A stretch of DNA of 30,736 nt from JBAYJS01 sp041664985 (GCA_041664985.1 JBAYJS010000010.1:1-30736); one strand, 5' to 3'. Counted from the stretch's first letter, positions 5,758 through 14,274 are shown. Notes: generated from the sequence alone by a model not told the origin. Made by a program: numbers and translations.

Positions 5758-7506
5758 ATGAAAGCGGAAGAAGCAACAGCAAGACTGAACGAGGAGCAAA
5801 TAAGAAGGCTCCTTGAAATTGCCGGCCTGACTACCACGGCCGACGATTTGACCGGGCCTTTGAACAAGGCCCTGGAACTCGCAATTGAATCCGTCGGCGG
5901 AACTGCAGGATCGGTCATGATGACAAATCACGACGGTTCTTTGCGATTTGCTGCCGCCATCGGGCTGGATAAAAACACTGTTGCCGAAATCAACAGTAAA
6001 GGCATCAAGCCAGGCGAAGGCATCGCGGGCAAAGTGCTGGCGGAAAAACAACCGCTGCTGCTCAATCAAGACAACGGAATCTCCGAAGAGATAAAGGCCC
6101 TGATGACCAGAGTCAACATCGCTTCGGCAATTTGCGTACCGCTCATTGGCGGCAGAAAGGTTATCGGCGTTTTGAACATCAACCGGACCGAAGAAGGTCA
6201 GCCTTTCAGCAATGCCGATTTGGAAATGCTGGTTGCCGTTGCCGCCGAGCTTTATCCGGTCATCACGCGCCGCCGCAACATGGAGGCAATCTACGAGGCA
6301 ATTGTGGCCTTGGTTTCCGCCAAGGCGCCGGCCGAGATGATTTTTCCCATGCTGGTTTTGGCGCGCGCGCTGATGCTTAACGAGATTTCTCTTTTCATCA
6401 TCGAGACGGAAGATGAAGGGGAAAGATACTTGACGGAAGTGATCAGCACGGTCAGCTCGGAATCAAGACACAAGGTCAAAGTAGAGAAAGTCGAAAATCC
6501 CTCTGCCTTGCTTTCGGCAGTTGGGGGTAAAAAGACCTTGGTCTACCAGGCCGACCAGATCGCAGCGATTAATCCGGATGATTCCAAAGAAGCTCGGTCC
6601 TTTGCCGTGATTCCACTGGTTGACCAGGGACAACACACCGTAGGCGCCATGGTAATCTACGAAGAACCGGGCTGCCAAGTCACCCTGGAAGAAGTGGTCA
6701 TTGCCAAACTCTTTAGCCGCACCGTCGCTTTGCAGATACTGCATCTGCGCGATATTAAGGAGCAGATTGACGCTCAACAACGGATGATTTTTGTACTGGC
6801 CGCTGCTCTTGAGGCGCGTAGCCACTACACTTCCGGCCACAGCAATCGGGTCAGCATCTATGCCGGTGCCGTTGGCAAAAAACTGGGCCTGAGTCCGGAA
6901 GAACTTCAACTCCTGATCGAAGGTGCCCTGGTTCATGACATCGGCAAAGTCGGAATTCCCGATTCCGTTTTGGAAAAACCCGATAAGCTAACCGATGATG
7001 AATGGACGCTGATGAAACAACACCCGCAATTGGGAGTTGCAATCATCAAGGATGGCGGTACCTTCAGCACCGGCGTTGCCAGATATATTCTGTGCCACCA
7101 CGAACGGCCCGACGGCAAGGGCTATCCCAATGGCATCAAAGACCTGACAATTCCCGAGCTGATTTTGGGCGCAGTCGACGCGTTTGACGCCATGACTTCG
7201 GTGAGAAACTACCGCCAGCAATCGCGCGACGGCATGCCGATCCAGGATGCGGTTTTGGAAATGATCCGGTGCTCGGGCGGCCAGTTCAATATTGACGTCG
7301 TCAAAGCCTTTATCGCTGCCCTCAAAGAGGGGGTAACGGTCACAACTGACGGGGCTAACGTCAAAATGGAACTCAGCCAAGAAATCTGCCGTGAGATCGG
7401 CCAGACGCTTTTGCACCGGGCAACACCCGATGCCGATTGGCGCAACCGGGAGCAAATCCCGTCTCACCTGGCGACCCAGTTCGCTACGCTCTTTCCGCTC
7501 AACTAA
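5758..7506 (+). CDS. GAF-domain HD-GYP phosphohydrolase (putative c-di-GMP phosphodiesterase)
   Basis: Cytoplasmic signalling enzyme of 582 residues. A GAF domain (about residues 20-170; GEGIAGKVLAEKQPLL, ASAICVPLIGGRKVIGVLNINR) is followed by a weaker GAF-like segment (about 180-335) and a C-terminal HD-GYP domain. The latter has HYTSGH (H356, H361), the HD pair in HDIGKVGIPD (H393), HHERPDGKGYP (H447, H448 and the GYP signature) and DAFDAM (D474), so the metal ligands look intact. HD-GYP proteins hydrolyse c-di-GMP or related cyclic dinucleotides. I choose ATG 5758, with GGGAG about 8 nt before it, because the promoter lies on top of the earlier ATG 5662. It is a single-gene unit with a GC-rich codon style and its own terminator. 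No GGDEF cyclase is visible in the window. Confidence 0.9.
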   Translation: MKAEEATARLNEEQIRRLLEIAGLTTTADDLTGPLNKALELAIESVGGTAGSVMMTNHDGSLRFAAAIGLDKNTVAEINSKGIKPGEGIAGKVLAEKQPLLLNQDNGISEEIKALMTRVNIASAICVPLIGGRKVIGVLNINRTEEGQPFSNADLEMLVAVAAELYPVITRRRNMEAIYEAIVALVSAKAPAEMIFPMLVLARALMLNEISLFIIETEDEGERYLTEVISTVSSESRHKVKVEKVENPSALLSAVGGKKTLVYQADQIAAINPDDSKEARSFAVIPLVDQGQHTVGAMVIYEEPGCQVTLEEVVIAKLFSRTVALQILHLRDIKEQIDAQQRMIFVLAAALEARSHYTSGHSNRVSIYAGAVGKKLGLSPEELQLLIEGALVHDIGKVGIPDSVLEKPDKLTDDEWTLMKQHPQLGVAIIKDGGTFSTGVARYILCHHERPDGKGYPNGIKDLTIPELILGAVDAFDAMTSVRNYRQQSRDGMPIQDAVLEMIRCSGGQFNIDVVKAFIAALKEGVTVTTDGANVKMELSQEICREIGQTLLHRATPDADWRNREQIPSHLATQFATLFPLN

Positions 7507-7528
7507 TCACGGGAGGAATCTAAACCCC

Positions 7529-7563
7529 CTCGCACAAACCATAAGGAATGTGCGAGTTTTTTT
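7529..7563 (+). terminator. Intrinsic terminator after the HD-GYP gene
   Basis: Perfect 8-bp stem CTCGCACA/TGTGCGAG (7529-7536 with 7549-7556), followed by seven T. An orphan GGGAGGAA lies between the stop codon and the hairpin. Confidence 0.9.
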
Positions 7564-7565
7564 AT

Positions 7566-7594
7566 TTGTTTTTTTGGGTTTAAAAAGGTAAAAT
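7566..7594 (+). promoter_or_regulatory. Promoter giving a near-leaderless mRNA for the GT39-like gene
   Basis: TTGTTT, a 17-bp spacer, TAAAAT at 7589-7594. The ATG follows after only 6 nt, so transcription should begin at or next to the start codon. Confidence 0.65.
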
Positions 7595-7600
7595 TGCTAT

Positions 7601-9109
7601 ATGTCAAAACCAAAAATTCTTTGGGAGCCAATAATTTTACTTGGTATTATCGCTGCGGCAGCTGTGGTTCGGCTGATTGCGCTTTTTAATTTTGGCACTT
7701 ATACGTTTGACGATATTTTCAGCGTTCATTTTGCCAGTTTTGATTTAAACCAAATGTTTTCCCTACTTAAAGACGAAGTTCATCCGTCGGCTTACTATTT
7801 ACTTTTGCATTTTTGGCTTAAATTTTTTAGTGAAAATGAAATCATTGCCAAACTGCCTTCCCTCTTTTTTAGCCTGGGTGCCATTTTAGTTTTGTACAGT
7901 TTGACCAAAAAAATTCTGAATCGCCAAACGGCTTTTGTCGCCGCCATAATTTTTGCGTTTTCTTATTTTCAAATTTTTATCGCTTGCCAGGCAAGAATGT
8001 ATCCGATGCTGGAATTTACCGGTCTGCTTTCTTTACTTTTATTTTGGCAAATCTTTATCGAAAAGAAAAAAGGCCTTTGGCTTTTGTATCTTTTAATCAA
8101 TTTGGTGACGGTTTTAACCCATTTGGGCGGACTTTTTGCTTTGGCCACCCAATGGCTTTGGCTTTTAATTTTGCTTTGGCAAAAACAAATCGATAAAAAG
8201 GAAACAAAAAAATTTCTTTTTGCCCAATTGGCAGTCATTGGCCTTTGGCTAATTTGGTTTGTTCCCCTATTTTTACCAAAACTTTCCACGATCATAAATA
8301 AAGGTTGGTATTTCAGTAAAAATCGCCGGCGCAATTTTGCTATTGGCGTTTATGATTTTTTCTTTTTGCTTTTGAAAAATTACTGGTTACGGTTTTATAG
8401 CGCCGTGATTATTTTAGCCAGCCCGTTTTTGGTTTTGCTTTGGCCGGACAAAAAAGTCAATTGGCAAACGCCAAATAAAATTAATCCCGGCTGGTTTTTG
8501 TTTGCCTGGCTTTTGCCTGGCTTGATAGTTTCAATCATTATTCAAATTAATTACATTCGAATTTTTGCCATTTCTTATTTGGCACTTTATTTGCTGGTAG
8601 CTTACTTTTTCTATTTGCTTTGGCAACAAAATAAAAAAACTTTCTGGCTGATTACTGTTTGCTGGTTTTTAATCACGGGATTTGTTTTAAGCCAAAATTT
8701 ATTTTTAAATTTCTGCCGTTGGGATTTGGCCAATCAATGGCTTTTACAAAACGAAAAGCCGGGCGACAAAATTATCATATATGGCTATATTTATGAATTA
8801 CCCTTTAAACGCTACTATACCGGCCAAACGCCTTACGTTGGTTTGTATCCCTTGCAAGATTCTGAAACTTTGGAGCAAAGAATTGTCAAAAGAAATTGGC
8901 AAAATTTATTAGACAGCCAAAGCGTGGAAAAACTCCAAACTTTAACTTTTGACGCCAACCGAATAATTGTAGTTTACGAAGTAAATCCCCCAGATCAATA
9001 TTTATTCGGCCCGGCCCACGAGTGGTTTACCAAAAACAATTGGCAGATTAAAGATAGCTACAAACCAGACGCTTATTGCGGCCCGCAAATTTATATTTAT
9101 CAAAAATAG
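7601..9109 (+). CDS. GT39/ArnT-like membrane glycosyltransferase
   Basis: Polytopic membrane protein of 502 residues, with about ten or more hydrophobic helices spread over residues 10-380 and a soluble C-terminal part. The first external loop has TFDDIFSVHF and then DEVHPSAYYLLLHFWL, which is the D...HP..YY pattern of the PMT/ArnT superfamily (GT-C fold, lipid-linked sugar donors). RMYPMLEF after the third helix fits the same family. The C-terminal part (IIIYGYIYELPFKRYYTGQ) resembles the soluble end of such proteins. It would transfer a sugar from a polyprenyl-phosphate carrier outside the membrane, to protein or glycan. The acceptor is unknown. It is AT-rich, has no Shine-Dalgarno and has its own promoter 6 nt upstream. 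Confidence 0.8.
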   Translation: MSKPKILWEPIILLGIIAAAAVVRLIALFNFGTYTFDDIFSVHFASFDLNQMFSLLKDEVHPSAYYLLLHFWLKFFSENEIIAKLPSLFFSLGAILVLYSLTKKILNRQTAFVAAIIFAFSYFQIFIACQARMYPMLEFTGLLSLLLFWQIFIEKKKGLWLLYLLINLVTVLTHLGGLFALATQWLWLLILLWQKQIDKKETKKFLFAQLAVIGLWLIWFVPLFLPKLSTIINKGWYFSKNRRRNFAIGVYDFFFLLLKNYWLRFYSAVIILASPFLVLLWPDKKVNWQTPNKINPGWFLFAWLLPGLIVSIIIQINYIRIFAISYLALYLLVAYFFYLLWQQNKKTFWLITVCWFLITGFVLSQNLFLNFCRWDLANQWLLQNEKPGDKIIIYGYIYELPFKRYYTGQTPYVGLYPLQDSETLEQRIVKRNWQNLLDSQSVEKLQTLTFDANRIIVVYEVNPPDQYLFGPAHEWFTKNNWQIKDSYKPDAYCGPQIYIYQK

Positions 9110-9114
9110 CAAAG

Positions 9115-9143
9115 TTGTTTTTTTACAGTCAAAAAGGTAAGAT
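9115..9143 (+). promoter_or_regulatory. Promoter of ruvB
   Basis: TTGTTT, a 17-bp spacer, TAAGAT, 11 nt before the ATG. The -35 word and spacer length repeat those of the promoter at 7566. Confidence 0.6.
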
Positions 9144-9154
9144 AGTAATGATAT

Positions 9155-10192
9155 ATGACTAAACCAAAAGACGAAAAAGATCGAGTGATTGATCCAAAAG
9201 AGCTAAAAAACGAAGCCAGTTTTGATTTGACTTTACGGCCAAAAAAACTGGATGAATTTGTTGGCCAAAAAAAGATCAAAGATAATTTAAAAATTTTCAT
9301 GCAAGCGGCCAAAGGCCGCAAAGAACCGATTGAGCACGTTTTACTTTATGGCCCCCCGGGCTTAGGCAAAACGACTTTGGCTCATATTATTGGCAATGAG
9401 ATGGGCGTCAACGTCAGAGTTACTTCCGGACCGGCTTTGGAACGCAGCGGCGATTTGGCTGCCATTTTAACCAATTTGGAAGATGGCGATATTTTATTTA
9501 TTGATGAAATTCACCGCTTAAATAAAGTAATTGAAGAAATTTTATATCCAGCTATGGAAGATTACGCTTTGGATATTGTTATTGGCAAAGGCCCATCGGC
9601 AAGGACTTTGAGACTGGATTTGCCTCACTTCACTATTGTTGGCGCCACCACCAAAGTCAGCCTACTGTCTTCACCGTTGCGCGACCGGTTTGGCAATATC
9701 TATCATTTGAATTTTTATGAAAATGATGAAATTCAACAAATCATTAATCGGGCGGCTAAAATTTTAAATATTGAAATTGAATCTTTGGCTTCCCAAAAAA
9801 TTGCCAACCGCGCCAGAAAAACTCCCCGGGTGGCCAACCGCTTACTTAAACGCGTTCGCGATTTTGCCCAGGTCAGAGCTGAAGGAAAAATTGATGAGCC
9901 AATTACTGATGAGGCTTTAGCGATGCTGGATATTGATGAATTCGGACTTGATGATATTGATCGAAAAATTTTAGAAGTTATTATCACCAAATTTGGCGGC
10001 GGACCGGTTGGTTTAAATACTATTGCCGCTGCCACCGGTGAAGAAATGGCAACCATTGAAGATGTCTATGAACCGTTTTTGCTGCAAATTGGCCTTTTGA
10101 AAAGAACTCCTAAGGGCCGGATGGCAACCGATCACGCCTACAAACATTTAAAATTGGAAGACAAAAAATCAAAAACTGAGACTTTATTTTAA
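9155..10192 (+). CDS. ruvB: Holliday junction branch-migration ATPase RuvB
   Basis: AAA+ motor that, with RuvA, drives branch migration of Holliday junctions during recombination repair. The 345 residues show LRPKKLDEFVGQ near the N-terminus, Walker A GPPGLGKT at 66-73, Walker B with DEIHR at 117-121, sensor 1 GATTK, the arginine-finger region LRDRFG, sensor 2 TPRVANRLLKRVRD, and the C-terminal winged helix with GGGPVGLNTIAAATGEE and LLQIGLLKRTPKGRMAT. Length is typical. The gene stands without ruvA or ruvC beside it. It is AT-rich with no clear Shine-Dalgarno. Confidence 0.98.
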   Translation: MTKPKDEKDRVIDPKELKNEASFDLTLRPKKLDEFVGQKKIKDNLKIFMQAAKGRKEPIEHVLLYGPPGLGKTTLAHIIGNEMGVNVRVTSGPALERSGDLAAILTNLEDGDILFIDEIHRLNKVIEEILYPAMEDYALDIVIGKGPSARTLRLDLPHFTIVGATTKVSLLSSPLRDRFGNIYHLNFYENDEIQQIINRAAKILNIEIESLASQKIANRARKTPRVANRLLKRVRDFAQVRAEGKIDEPITDEALAMLDIDEFGLDDIDRKILEVIITKFGGGPVGLNTIAAATGEEMATIEDVYEPFLLQIGLLKRTPKGRMATDHAYKHLKLEDKKSKTETLF

Positions 10193-10200
10193 ACTAGGTT

Positions 10201-10228
10201 TTGTAAATCACAGTTAAATTGCTATAAT
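10201..10228 (+). promoter_or_regulatory. Promoter giving a near-leaderless mRNA for the 78-residue membrane protein
   Basis: TTGTAA, a 16-bp spacer, consensus TATAAT at 10223-10228, then 6 nt to the ATG. Confidence 0.65.
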
Positions 10229-10234
10229 TTAAAT

Positions 10235-10471
10235 ATGGCTATCCCGATTTCAATTTTTTACTACATTTATCTAATTTTTGTCGCCATTTTTTTAATTTTT
10301 ACTTTTTTTAACGTTTATCATCTTTTACGTTTTGGTTTTCTAAGTTTGGGTAATATTGCGGTTACCTTTTTTTATATTACCATTACCATTTTAATTCTTT
10401 CTGTTTCCTGGGGCTATCTTAATCAGATTGACTGGCAGCAAACTTTTTCCATTATTCCCCAACTGCCTTAA
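10235..10471 (+). CDS. Small membrane protein, 78 residues, unknown function
   Basis: Two hydrophobic helices (about residues 5-27 and 33-60) separated by FNVYHLLRFGFLSLG, with a short tail NQIDWQQTFSIIPQLP. It is not recognised beyond being a small two-helix membrane protein. The start follows a consensus -10 box at 6 nt. It ends four bases before the next membrane protein gene, so the two are probably one transcript and may work together. Confidence 0.7.
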   Translation: MAIPISIFYYIYLIFVAIFLIFTFFNVYHLLRFGFLSLGNIAVTFFYITITILILSVSWGYLNQIDWQQTFSIIPQLP

Positions 10472-10475
10472 TTTT

Positions 10476-11021
10476 ATGATGATAAAATTTTTTATTCCCA
10501 ATCGATTACACGGCGAAAAAATAATTTTTTTGCTCCGGCGCCATCCAATGATTTTATTGGCCAAATTAATTAATTGGGCGCTTATTTCGGTTTTACCGTT
10601 AATTTTTTATTGGCTTTTAAGCGACTCCATCTCAAGAATTTTTCCCGGCACGATTTTTATGCCGTTAGTAATTTTGTTTACCAGTTTATTTTATCTTTAC
10701 ATTTGGCTTTTTGCTTTTGCCAGCTACGTTGATTATTATTTAGACGTTTGGATTGTCACCAACCAAAGAATTATTGATATTGAACAAAAAGGTTTGTTTT
10801 CGCGAGTTGTGGCTGAACAAAAAATTGACCGAATTCAAGATGTAACTTCCGAGATTAAAGGATTTTTTTCAACTATGCTTGACTACGGAAATGTCTATGT
10901 CCAAACAGCCGGTGAAAAAGAAAGGTTTGTTTTTAAACAAGTACCAGCCCCCTACCAAGTAGCCAAAAAAATCGGCAAAATCATTGAGCAAAACCAAAGA
11001 AAGAATCAAGCCAAAAAATAA
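10476..11021 (+). CDS. Membrane-anchored PH-like (bPH2/YdbS-type) protein
   Basis: The 181-residue protein has two membrane helices (about residues 29-50 and 58-82), followed by a cytoplasmic bacterial PH domain marked by YYLDVWIVTNQRIIDIEQKG, FSRVVAEQKIDRIQDVT and MLDYGNVYVQTAG, the usual order in YdbS/bPH2 proteins. A longer frame opens at 10428, but it overlaps the preceding gene. ATG 10476, just after that gene's stop, gives the usual N-terminus for this family. The C-terminus is a short basic tail. The general role of such proteins is unknown, and a membrane-stress role is known for a few relatives. A terminator follows. Confidence 0.8.
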   Translation: MMIKFFIPNRLHGEKIIFLLRRHPMILLAKLINWALISVLPLIFYWLLSDSISRIFPGTIFMPLVILFTSLFYLYIWLFAFASYVDYYLDVWIVTNQRIIDIEQKGLFSRVVAEQKIDRIQDVTSEIKGFFSTMLDYGNVYVQTAGEKERFVFKQVPAPYQVAKKIGKIIEQNQRKNQAKK

Positions 11022-11032
11022 ATTTTTCCCAA

Positions 11033-11066
11033 CGAAAAATATATGGCATAAAACCATATATTTTTG
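11033..11066. terminator. Bidirectional intrinsic terminator
   Basis: AT-rich stem AAAATATATGG/CCATATATTTT with a short loop, flanked by A and T runs, after the bPH2 gene. Confidence 0.75.
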
Positions 11067-11107
11067 TTTTTGTTTTAAATTGTTGTTCGAAAAGAACTAG
11101 TATTTTA

Positions 11108-11146
11108 ACACCAATGATTTGGACCGCTTAAAAGCGGGTAATAATG
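11108..11146. other. Nested stem-loop 3' of the 92-residue gene
   Basis: CACCA/TGGTG enclose an inner ACCGCTT/AAGCGGGT hairpin. It lies just past the stop of the minus-strand gene but has no T run, so it may protect an mRNA end rather than terminate. Confidence 0.4.
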
Positions 11147-11153
11147 GTGGAAA

Positions 11154-11432
11154 TTATCGATATAAATTTAAGTACCCCTGACTAACCCGGTTGCTCAGTT
11201 CTTGGGTTGGCAAAAAAGCCACCGGCTCATTTGCAGTCACCGTTAGACGCTGGTTAACGCCCAGAAATCCAAAAGTAACGCTCATAATCCAGCCGGAAAT
11301 CAGGACAATGAAAAAAGCACTGACCAAACTTACCAACAAACGATGTTGGGCAAGATTGTTTTTCAGTACTTGGGGTTGGGTGACTATCCCAAATAAAGAT
11401 AGCACCTCACGGACTGGTTGAATTTGCTGCAT
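11154..11432 (-). CDS. Small single-pass membrane protein, unknown
   Basis: A 92-residue protein with a polar N-terminus (residues 1-30), one clear membrane helix (LLVSLVSAFFIVLISGWIM, about 32-50) and an external tail with SNRVSQGYLNLYR. It is not recognised. No Shine-Dalgarno precedes the ATG. Transcription should start near 11508 from a good promoter (11515-11543), giving a leader of about 75 nt with a marked hairpin. The gene lies downstream of the large secreted protein on the same strand but is separated from it by a terminator. An association with cell-surface functions is possible but unproven. Confidence 0.6.
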   Translation of the reverse strand: MQQIQPVREVLSLFGIVTQPQVLKNNLAQHRLLVSLVSAFFIVLISGWIMSVTFGFLGVNQRLTVTANEPVAFLPTQELSNRVSQGYLNLYR

Positions 11433-11446
11433 ATTTTTTGTTTTAT

Positions 11447-11508
11447 TTTTGTTTTGGCCTACCCCGACAGTTTGCGAGGTTTATAAAAGAGAGCTTTTCC
11501 GACTCTCT
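11447..11508 (-). promoter_or_regulatory. Structured leader of the 92-residue gene, unknown class
   Basis: The leader begins with a long interrupted hairpin (GGTT-ATA-GAGAG paired with CTCTC-TATA-AACC). It is followed by CCTCGCAAACTGTCGGGG, in which CCTCG pairs with CGGGG, and then TAGGCC. The ordered hairpins and the GC-rich second element in AT-rich DNA look selected. I could not match it to a riboswitch family. Confidence 0.4.
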
Positions 11509-11514
11509 ATAACC

Positions 11515-11543
11515 ATTTTAGCATACTTAAATAAAAAAGTCAA
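11515..11543 (-). promoter_or_regulatory. Promoter of the 92-residue gene
   Basis: On the minus strand: TTGACT, a 17-bp spacer, TAAAAT. Confidence 0.75.
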
Positions 11544-11546
11544 TAC

Positions 11547-11573
11547 TAAAAATGGGCCAAATGGCCCATTTTT
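11547..11573. terminator. Terminator of the large secreted-protein gene
   Basis: AAAAATGGGCCA/TGGCCCATTTTT with a minimal loop. On the minus strand it follows the 11591 stop codon. It directly abuts the promoter of the next minus-strand gene. Confidence 0.85.
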
Positions 11574-11590
11574 GTTTTAGGTTCAATTTT

Positions 11591-14230
11591 TTAATAAAAC
11601 ACTTTAAAATATTCACAAGGAGACTCATCAGTAACATAGTTGCAGTTTTCATCAACTCCCGTGGCACACAGCTCAACTTTACCGGGGTTAATATCCCTAT
11701 TCCCGTCATTGCAATCATTACCTTGCAATGAATAACCCGATACCGGCGAGCATGATTTCACAGTTACGCCACTATTACCATATCCATCACCGTCCCTATC
11801 TTGATAATAAGTCGGACATATGGTTATGGTGTATATTTCCTGCTTTACAGTTTCATTGGTTCCACTATATGTGTCTCGTGCATAAAATTTCAATATCTGG
11901 GAACGGTCAATTAATATTGGCTTGGTTGCAACCGTAGTCGGGGTACAGGCTGAACCTATGTTGGCCAAACAATAATAGATGGTTGTCAGATATTTATTTG
12001 CAATCAAACTTGCTGATGTGGAAGTAGTGTATGTACCTCCTGCCGGTGACGCTTTTGTCACTAAGGGGTAACTGTAAATATAGTTTTGTCTTTTTACCGT
12101 TTCGGTTTCCGTAGCCGTTCTGGCGTAAAAGCAAAGAGTTACCGGCCCTTTGTACAATACGACCGGGCCGGTATAAACGACTACGGGATTACAGCTATTA
12201 CCCAAAATTGAAGTACCATAATATATAGTCACGCCGCTTTTGTTTGCAGTAAGAGTTACAGTCTGCATCGTACTGTAAGTACCAGTCACCGGAGAAGCAG
12301 TGGTTACTAAGGTATTAACCGTATATACTTGTTTTTTCACCGTTTCTTTATTGCCAGCACTGTCTTTTGAATAATAAAACAGTGCTTGAGAAAAATTAAT
12401 GGTTAACGGTGTAGTATAGGTGATGGAAGGTGTGCATGATCCATTTGAAGTAGTGAGGCAATAGTATATTGTGGCTGGTTCATTTGCTACAAGGCTAACT
12501 TTTTGTCCAACCGGATACGTTCCAGCTGTCGGAGATGCGGTAGTTATTGGAGCGGTTGTATCGCCAGATGTTTCTGTATATCTCGCTATAGCCGCCACAA
12601 ATGATTCATATTTTGGCGACGTTCCTTGATTTTGATATTCTAACAGTCCCCAAGATCCATACTGGGTAGAAGCCCCAACATTGAAATAATGCATGAATAA
12701 CTTTCCGCCATTATTAAACCAAGCGGCAAATAATTTATCGTAAACATCTTTCATCCTTGCATCCCTGTTGGCATTGCTAAAAACCGCCGCCAGCGAAAGG
12801 TTATTGTCGGCTAACCCTTGAGTTGCAAACGATAAGCCTTGCCCACCTTCATAGGCAATTAATTTTATGCCATATTTGTCCGCAACGCCTTTTTGCATTT
12901 TTATTGATGCGGTAATAAGCGGCAATTGTTTCTGGTACATATCGGTAAAAACATTCTCCACTGTCCAATTTTTTACTTTAGATATATGATAGTCACTCGC
13001 CGGATCAGTATCATTTGGCACGGCTCCAACATAAGGAGCAACCGCTACTGCATCAATGCCATGTTTATAACAAGGCGCTCCGGATGTCCACAACGCACAC
13101 GCCAACGGTTTGTCAGAAATATCATAGTTGGCATTTTGACTACCCATAACACAAACGACTCGATTTTTATCAGTACCCCAAACATTCTTTACAATATCAC
13201 AGATTTGAGCGGTTCGCATGCCAAAATAATTTAATCTTCGCTGAAGCCTGTCATTGTTTGTTGGATTTGATATAGGCCATGTATTAAGCCCTTGCTGTTC
13301 TACCCACGCACCTTGAGGAAAGCTGTTCCAGACCTCATTGGAGTATTCTATATAAATTTTACGATTTGAATTTAAAGTTGATTTCACGAGTTGAGCAAAA
13401 TTTGTCAAATAATTATCATTTACCATTGCGGGAATTGTAAACCACGGATCTTTTGAAGTAATATTTGCCAATGATATCATGTATTCCAAAGCAACCCCTT
13501 GATCTTTATTTTGAGAATCAAAAGATGTAAGAGTTCGCTGAGACCAACTAGTCAGAGGATTGCCATTAGTTCTGCCAAAATCCATATATCTTAGCGCCGA
13601 GGCATCACTCAATTTTTGTAAAAATACCGGATAAAACGGCTGAGTTTGGTATGTACTTTCATAGCCCGGTAAAATTACCCTTAAATCCTTTATATAATTG
13701 CTTGAATTTGTAGTCATTATATCAATGTAAAAATCCGAATTATTGCTTACGTTAATCACCTCCCTGCCCAACTTGGAAGCATTTTCATCTTTCACGGCAT
13801 TGGGGGAATATTTTATCGTGCCAGAGCCATTATACAAAACAATATATTGCCCTGAAGGATAATGACCGATTGCTTCGCCGGTAAATAAGTATTTTCTGGC
13901 CCATTGACCCGAAAGTAAAGACTTTACCCACCCATTTGAGTCTAAAGAAAGAGTTCTGCCATCTTCTCTATCCCATTCCTTAACCGATGCCCAGGGAGTT
14001 GATCTTTTCATTGCATCCACAAAAATAATTTCGGTGGAATACTCCCGCGATTCGCCAATATTAACTCCAATTAAAGATGTTGTGTTTGCAGGCAATGCCG
14101 CCATGCGGACTTGATTTGATGGCGCAGTGCTCAATAACAATAAAATGTCATAGTAAATAATCGCCGTCATAAGCATCAAGCCAACCAATACCTTTTTTAC
14201 ATTTGTTTTGTTTTTTGTTACGGTTTTCAT
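11591..14230 (-). CDS. Large secreted glycosidase-like protein with chitobiase-C-like repeats and MopE-type metal-binding end
   Basis: The 879-residue exported protein has a basic N-terminus and a membrane or signal segment (about 13-35). A long globular region (about 45-555) contains IYIEYSNEVWNSFPQG near residue 295, a motif seen in secreted cellulose-binding or glycosidase-like (TIM-barrel) proteins, with a possible catalytic acid in the SNEVWN segment. Three repeats then occur at about 558-637, 638-720 and 720-805. Each has the pattern (T/K)ASP..GTY, ...L.AN...TIYY, a CxP pair, and FYARD/YYSKD...ETVK, matching chitobiase/beta-hexosaminidase C-terminal-like domains. Residues 806-875 are a MopE-type putative metal-binding motif (YYQDRDGDGYG, GNDCNDGNRDINPG, DENCNY). 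It is probably a surface or secreted polysaccharide-acting protein, although hydrolase activity is not proven. Translation is preceded by a 12-codon upstream ORF and a terminator hairpin. Confidence 0.78.
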   Translation of the reverse strand: MKTVTKNKTNVKKVLVGLMLMTAIIYYDILLLLSTAPSNQVRMAALPANTTSLIGVNIGESREYSTEIIFVDAMKRSTPWASVKEWDREDGRTLSLDSNGWVKSLLSGQWARKYLFTGEAIGHYPSGQYIVLYNGSGTIKYSPNAVKDENASKLGREVINVSNNSDFYIDIMTTNSSNYIKDLRVILPGYESTYQTQPFYPVFLQKLSDASALRYMDFGRTNGNPLTSWSQRTLTSFDSQNKDQGVALEYMISLANITSKDPWFTIPAMVNDNYLTNFAQLVKSTLNSNRKIYIEYSNEVWNSFPQGAWVEQQGLNTWPISNPTNNDRLQRRLNYFGMRTAQICDIVKNVWGTDKNRVVCVMGSQNANYDISDKPLACALWTSGAPCYKHGIDAVAVAPYVGAVPNDTDPASDYHISKVKNWTVENVFTDMYQKQLPLITASIKMQKGVADKYGIKLIAYEGGQGLSFATQGLADNNLSLAAVFSNANRDARMKDVYDKLFAAWFNNGGKLFMHYFNVGASTQYGSWGLLEYQNQGTSPKYESFVAAIARYTETSGDTTAPITTASPTAGTYPVGQKVSLVANEPATIYYCLTTSNGSCTPSITYTTPLTINFSQALFYYSKDSAGNKETVKKQVYTVNTLVTTASPVTGTYSTMQTVTLTANKSGVTIYYGTSILGNSCNPVVVYTGPVVLYKGPVTLCFYARTATETETVKRQNYIYSYPLVTKASPAGGTYTTSTSASLIANKYLTTIYYCLANIGSACTPTTVATKPILIDRSQILKFYARDTYSGTNETVKQEIYTITICPTYYQDRDGDGYGNSGVTVKSCSPVSGYSLQGNDCNDGNRDINPGKVELCATGVDENCNYVTDESPCEYFKVFY

Positions 14231-14242
14231 ATTTTTTAAAAT

Positions 14243-14272
14243 AAAAAAACAGCTGCTAAAAAAATTCAGCTG
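14243..14272 (-). terminator. Terminator-like hairpin between upstream mini-ORF and main ORF
   Basis: On the minus strand CAGCTG (14272-14267) pairs with CAGCTG (14255-14250) and is followed by seven T. It lies inside the leader before the 14230 start, where a terminator would reduce expression unless bypassed. Confidence 0.55.
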
Positions 14273-14274
14273 AA

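Noticed and set aside
11438..11510. c-di-GMP (GEMM-I) riboswitch before the 92-residue gene
   Set aside because: A CGCAAA word is present, but the order of conserved segments and the tetraloop-receptor arms do not fit.
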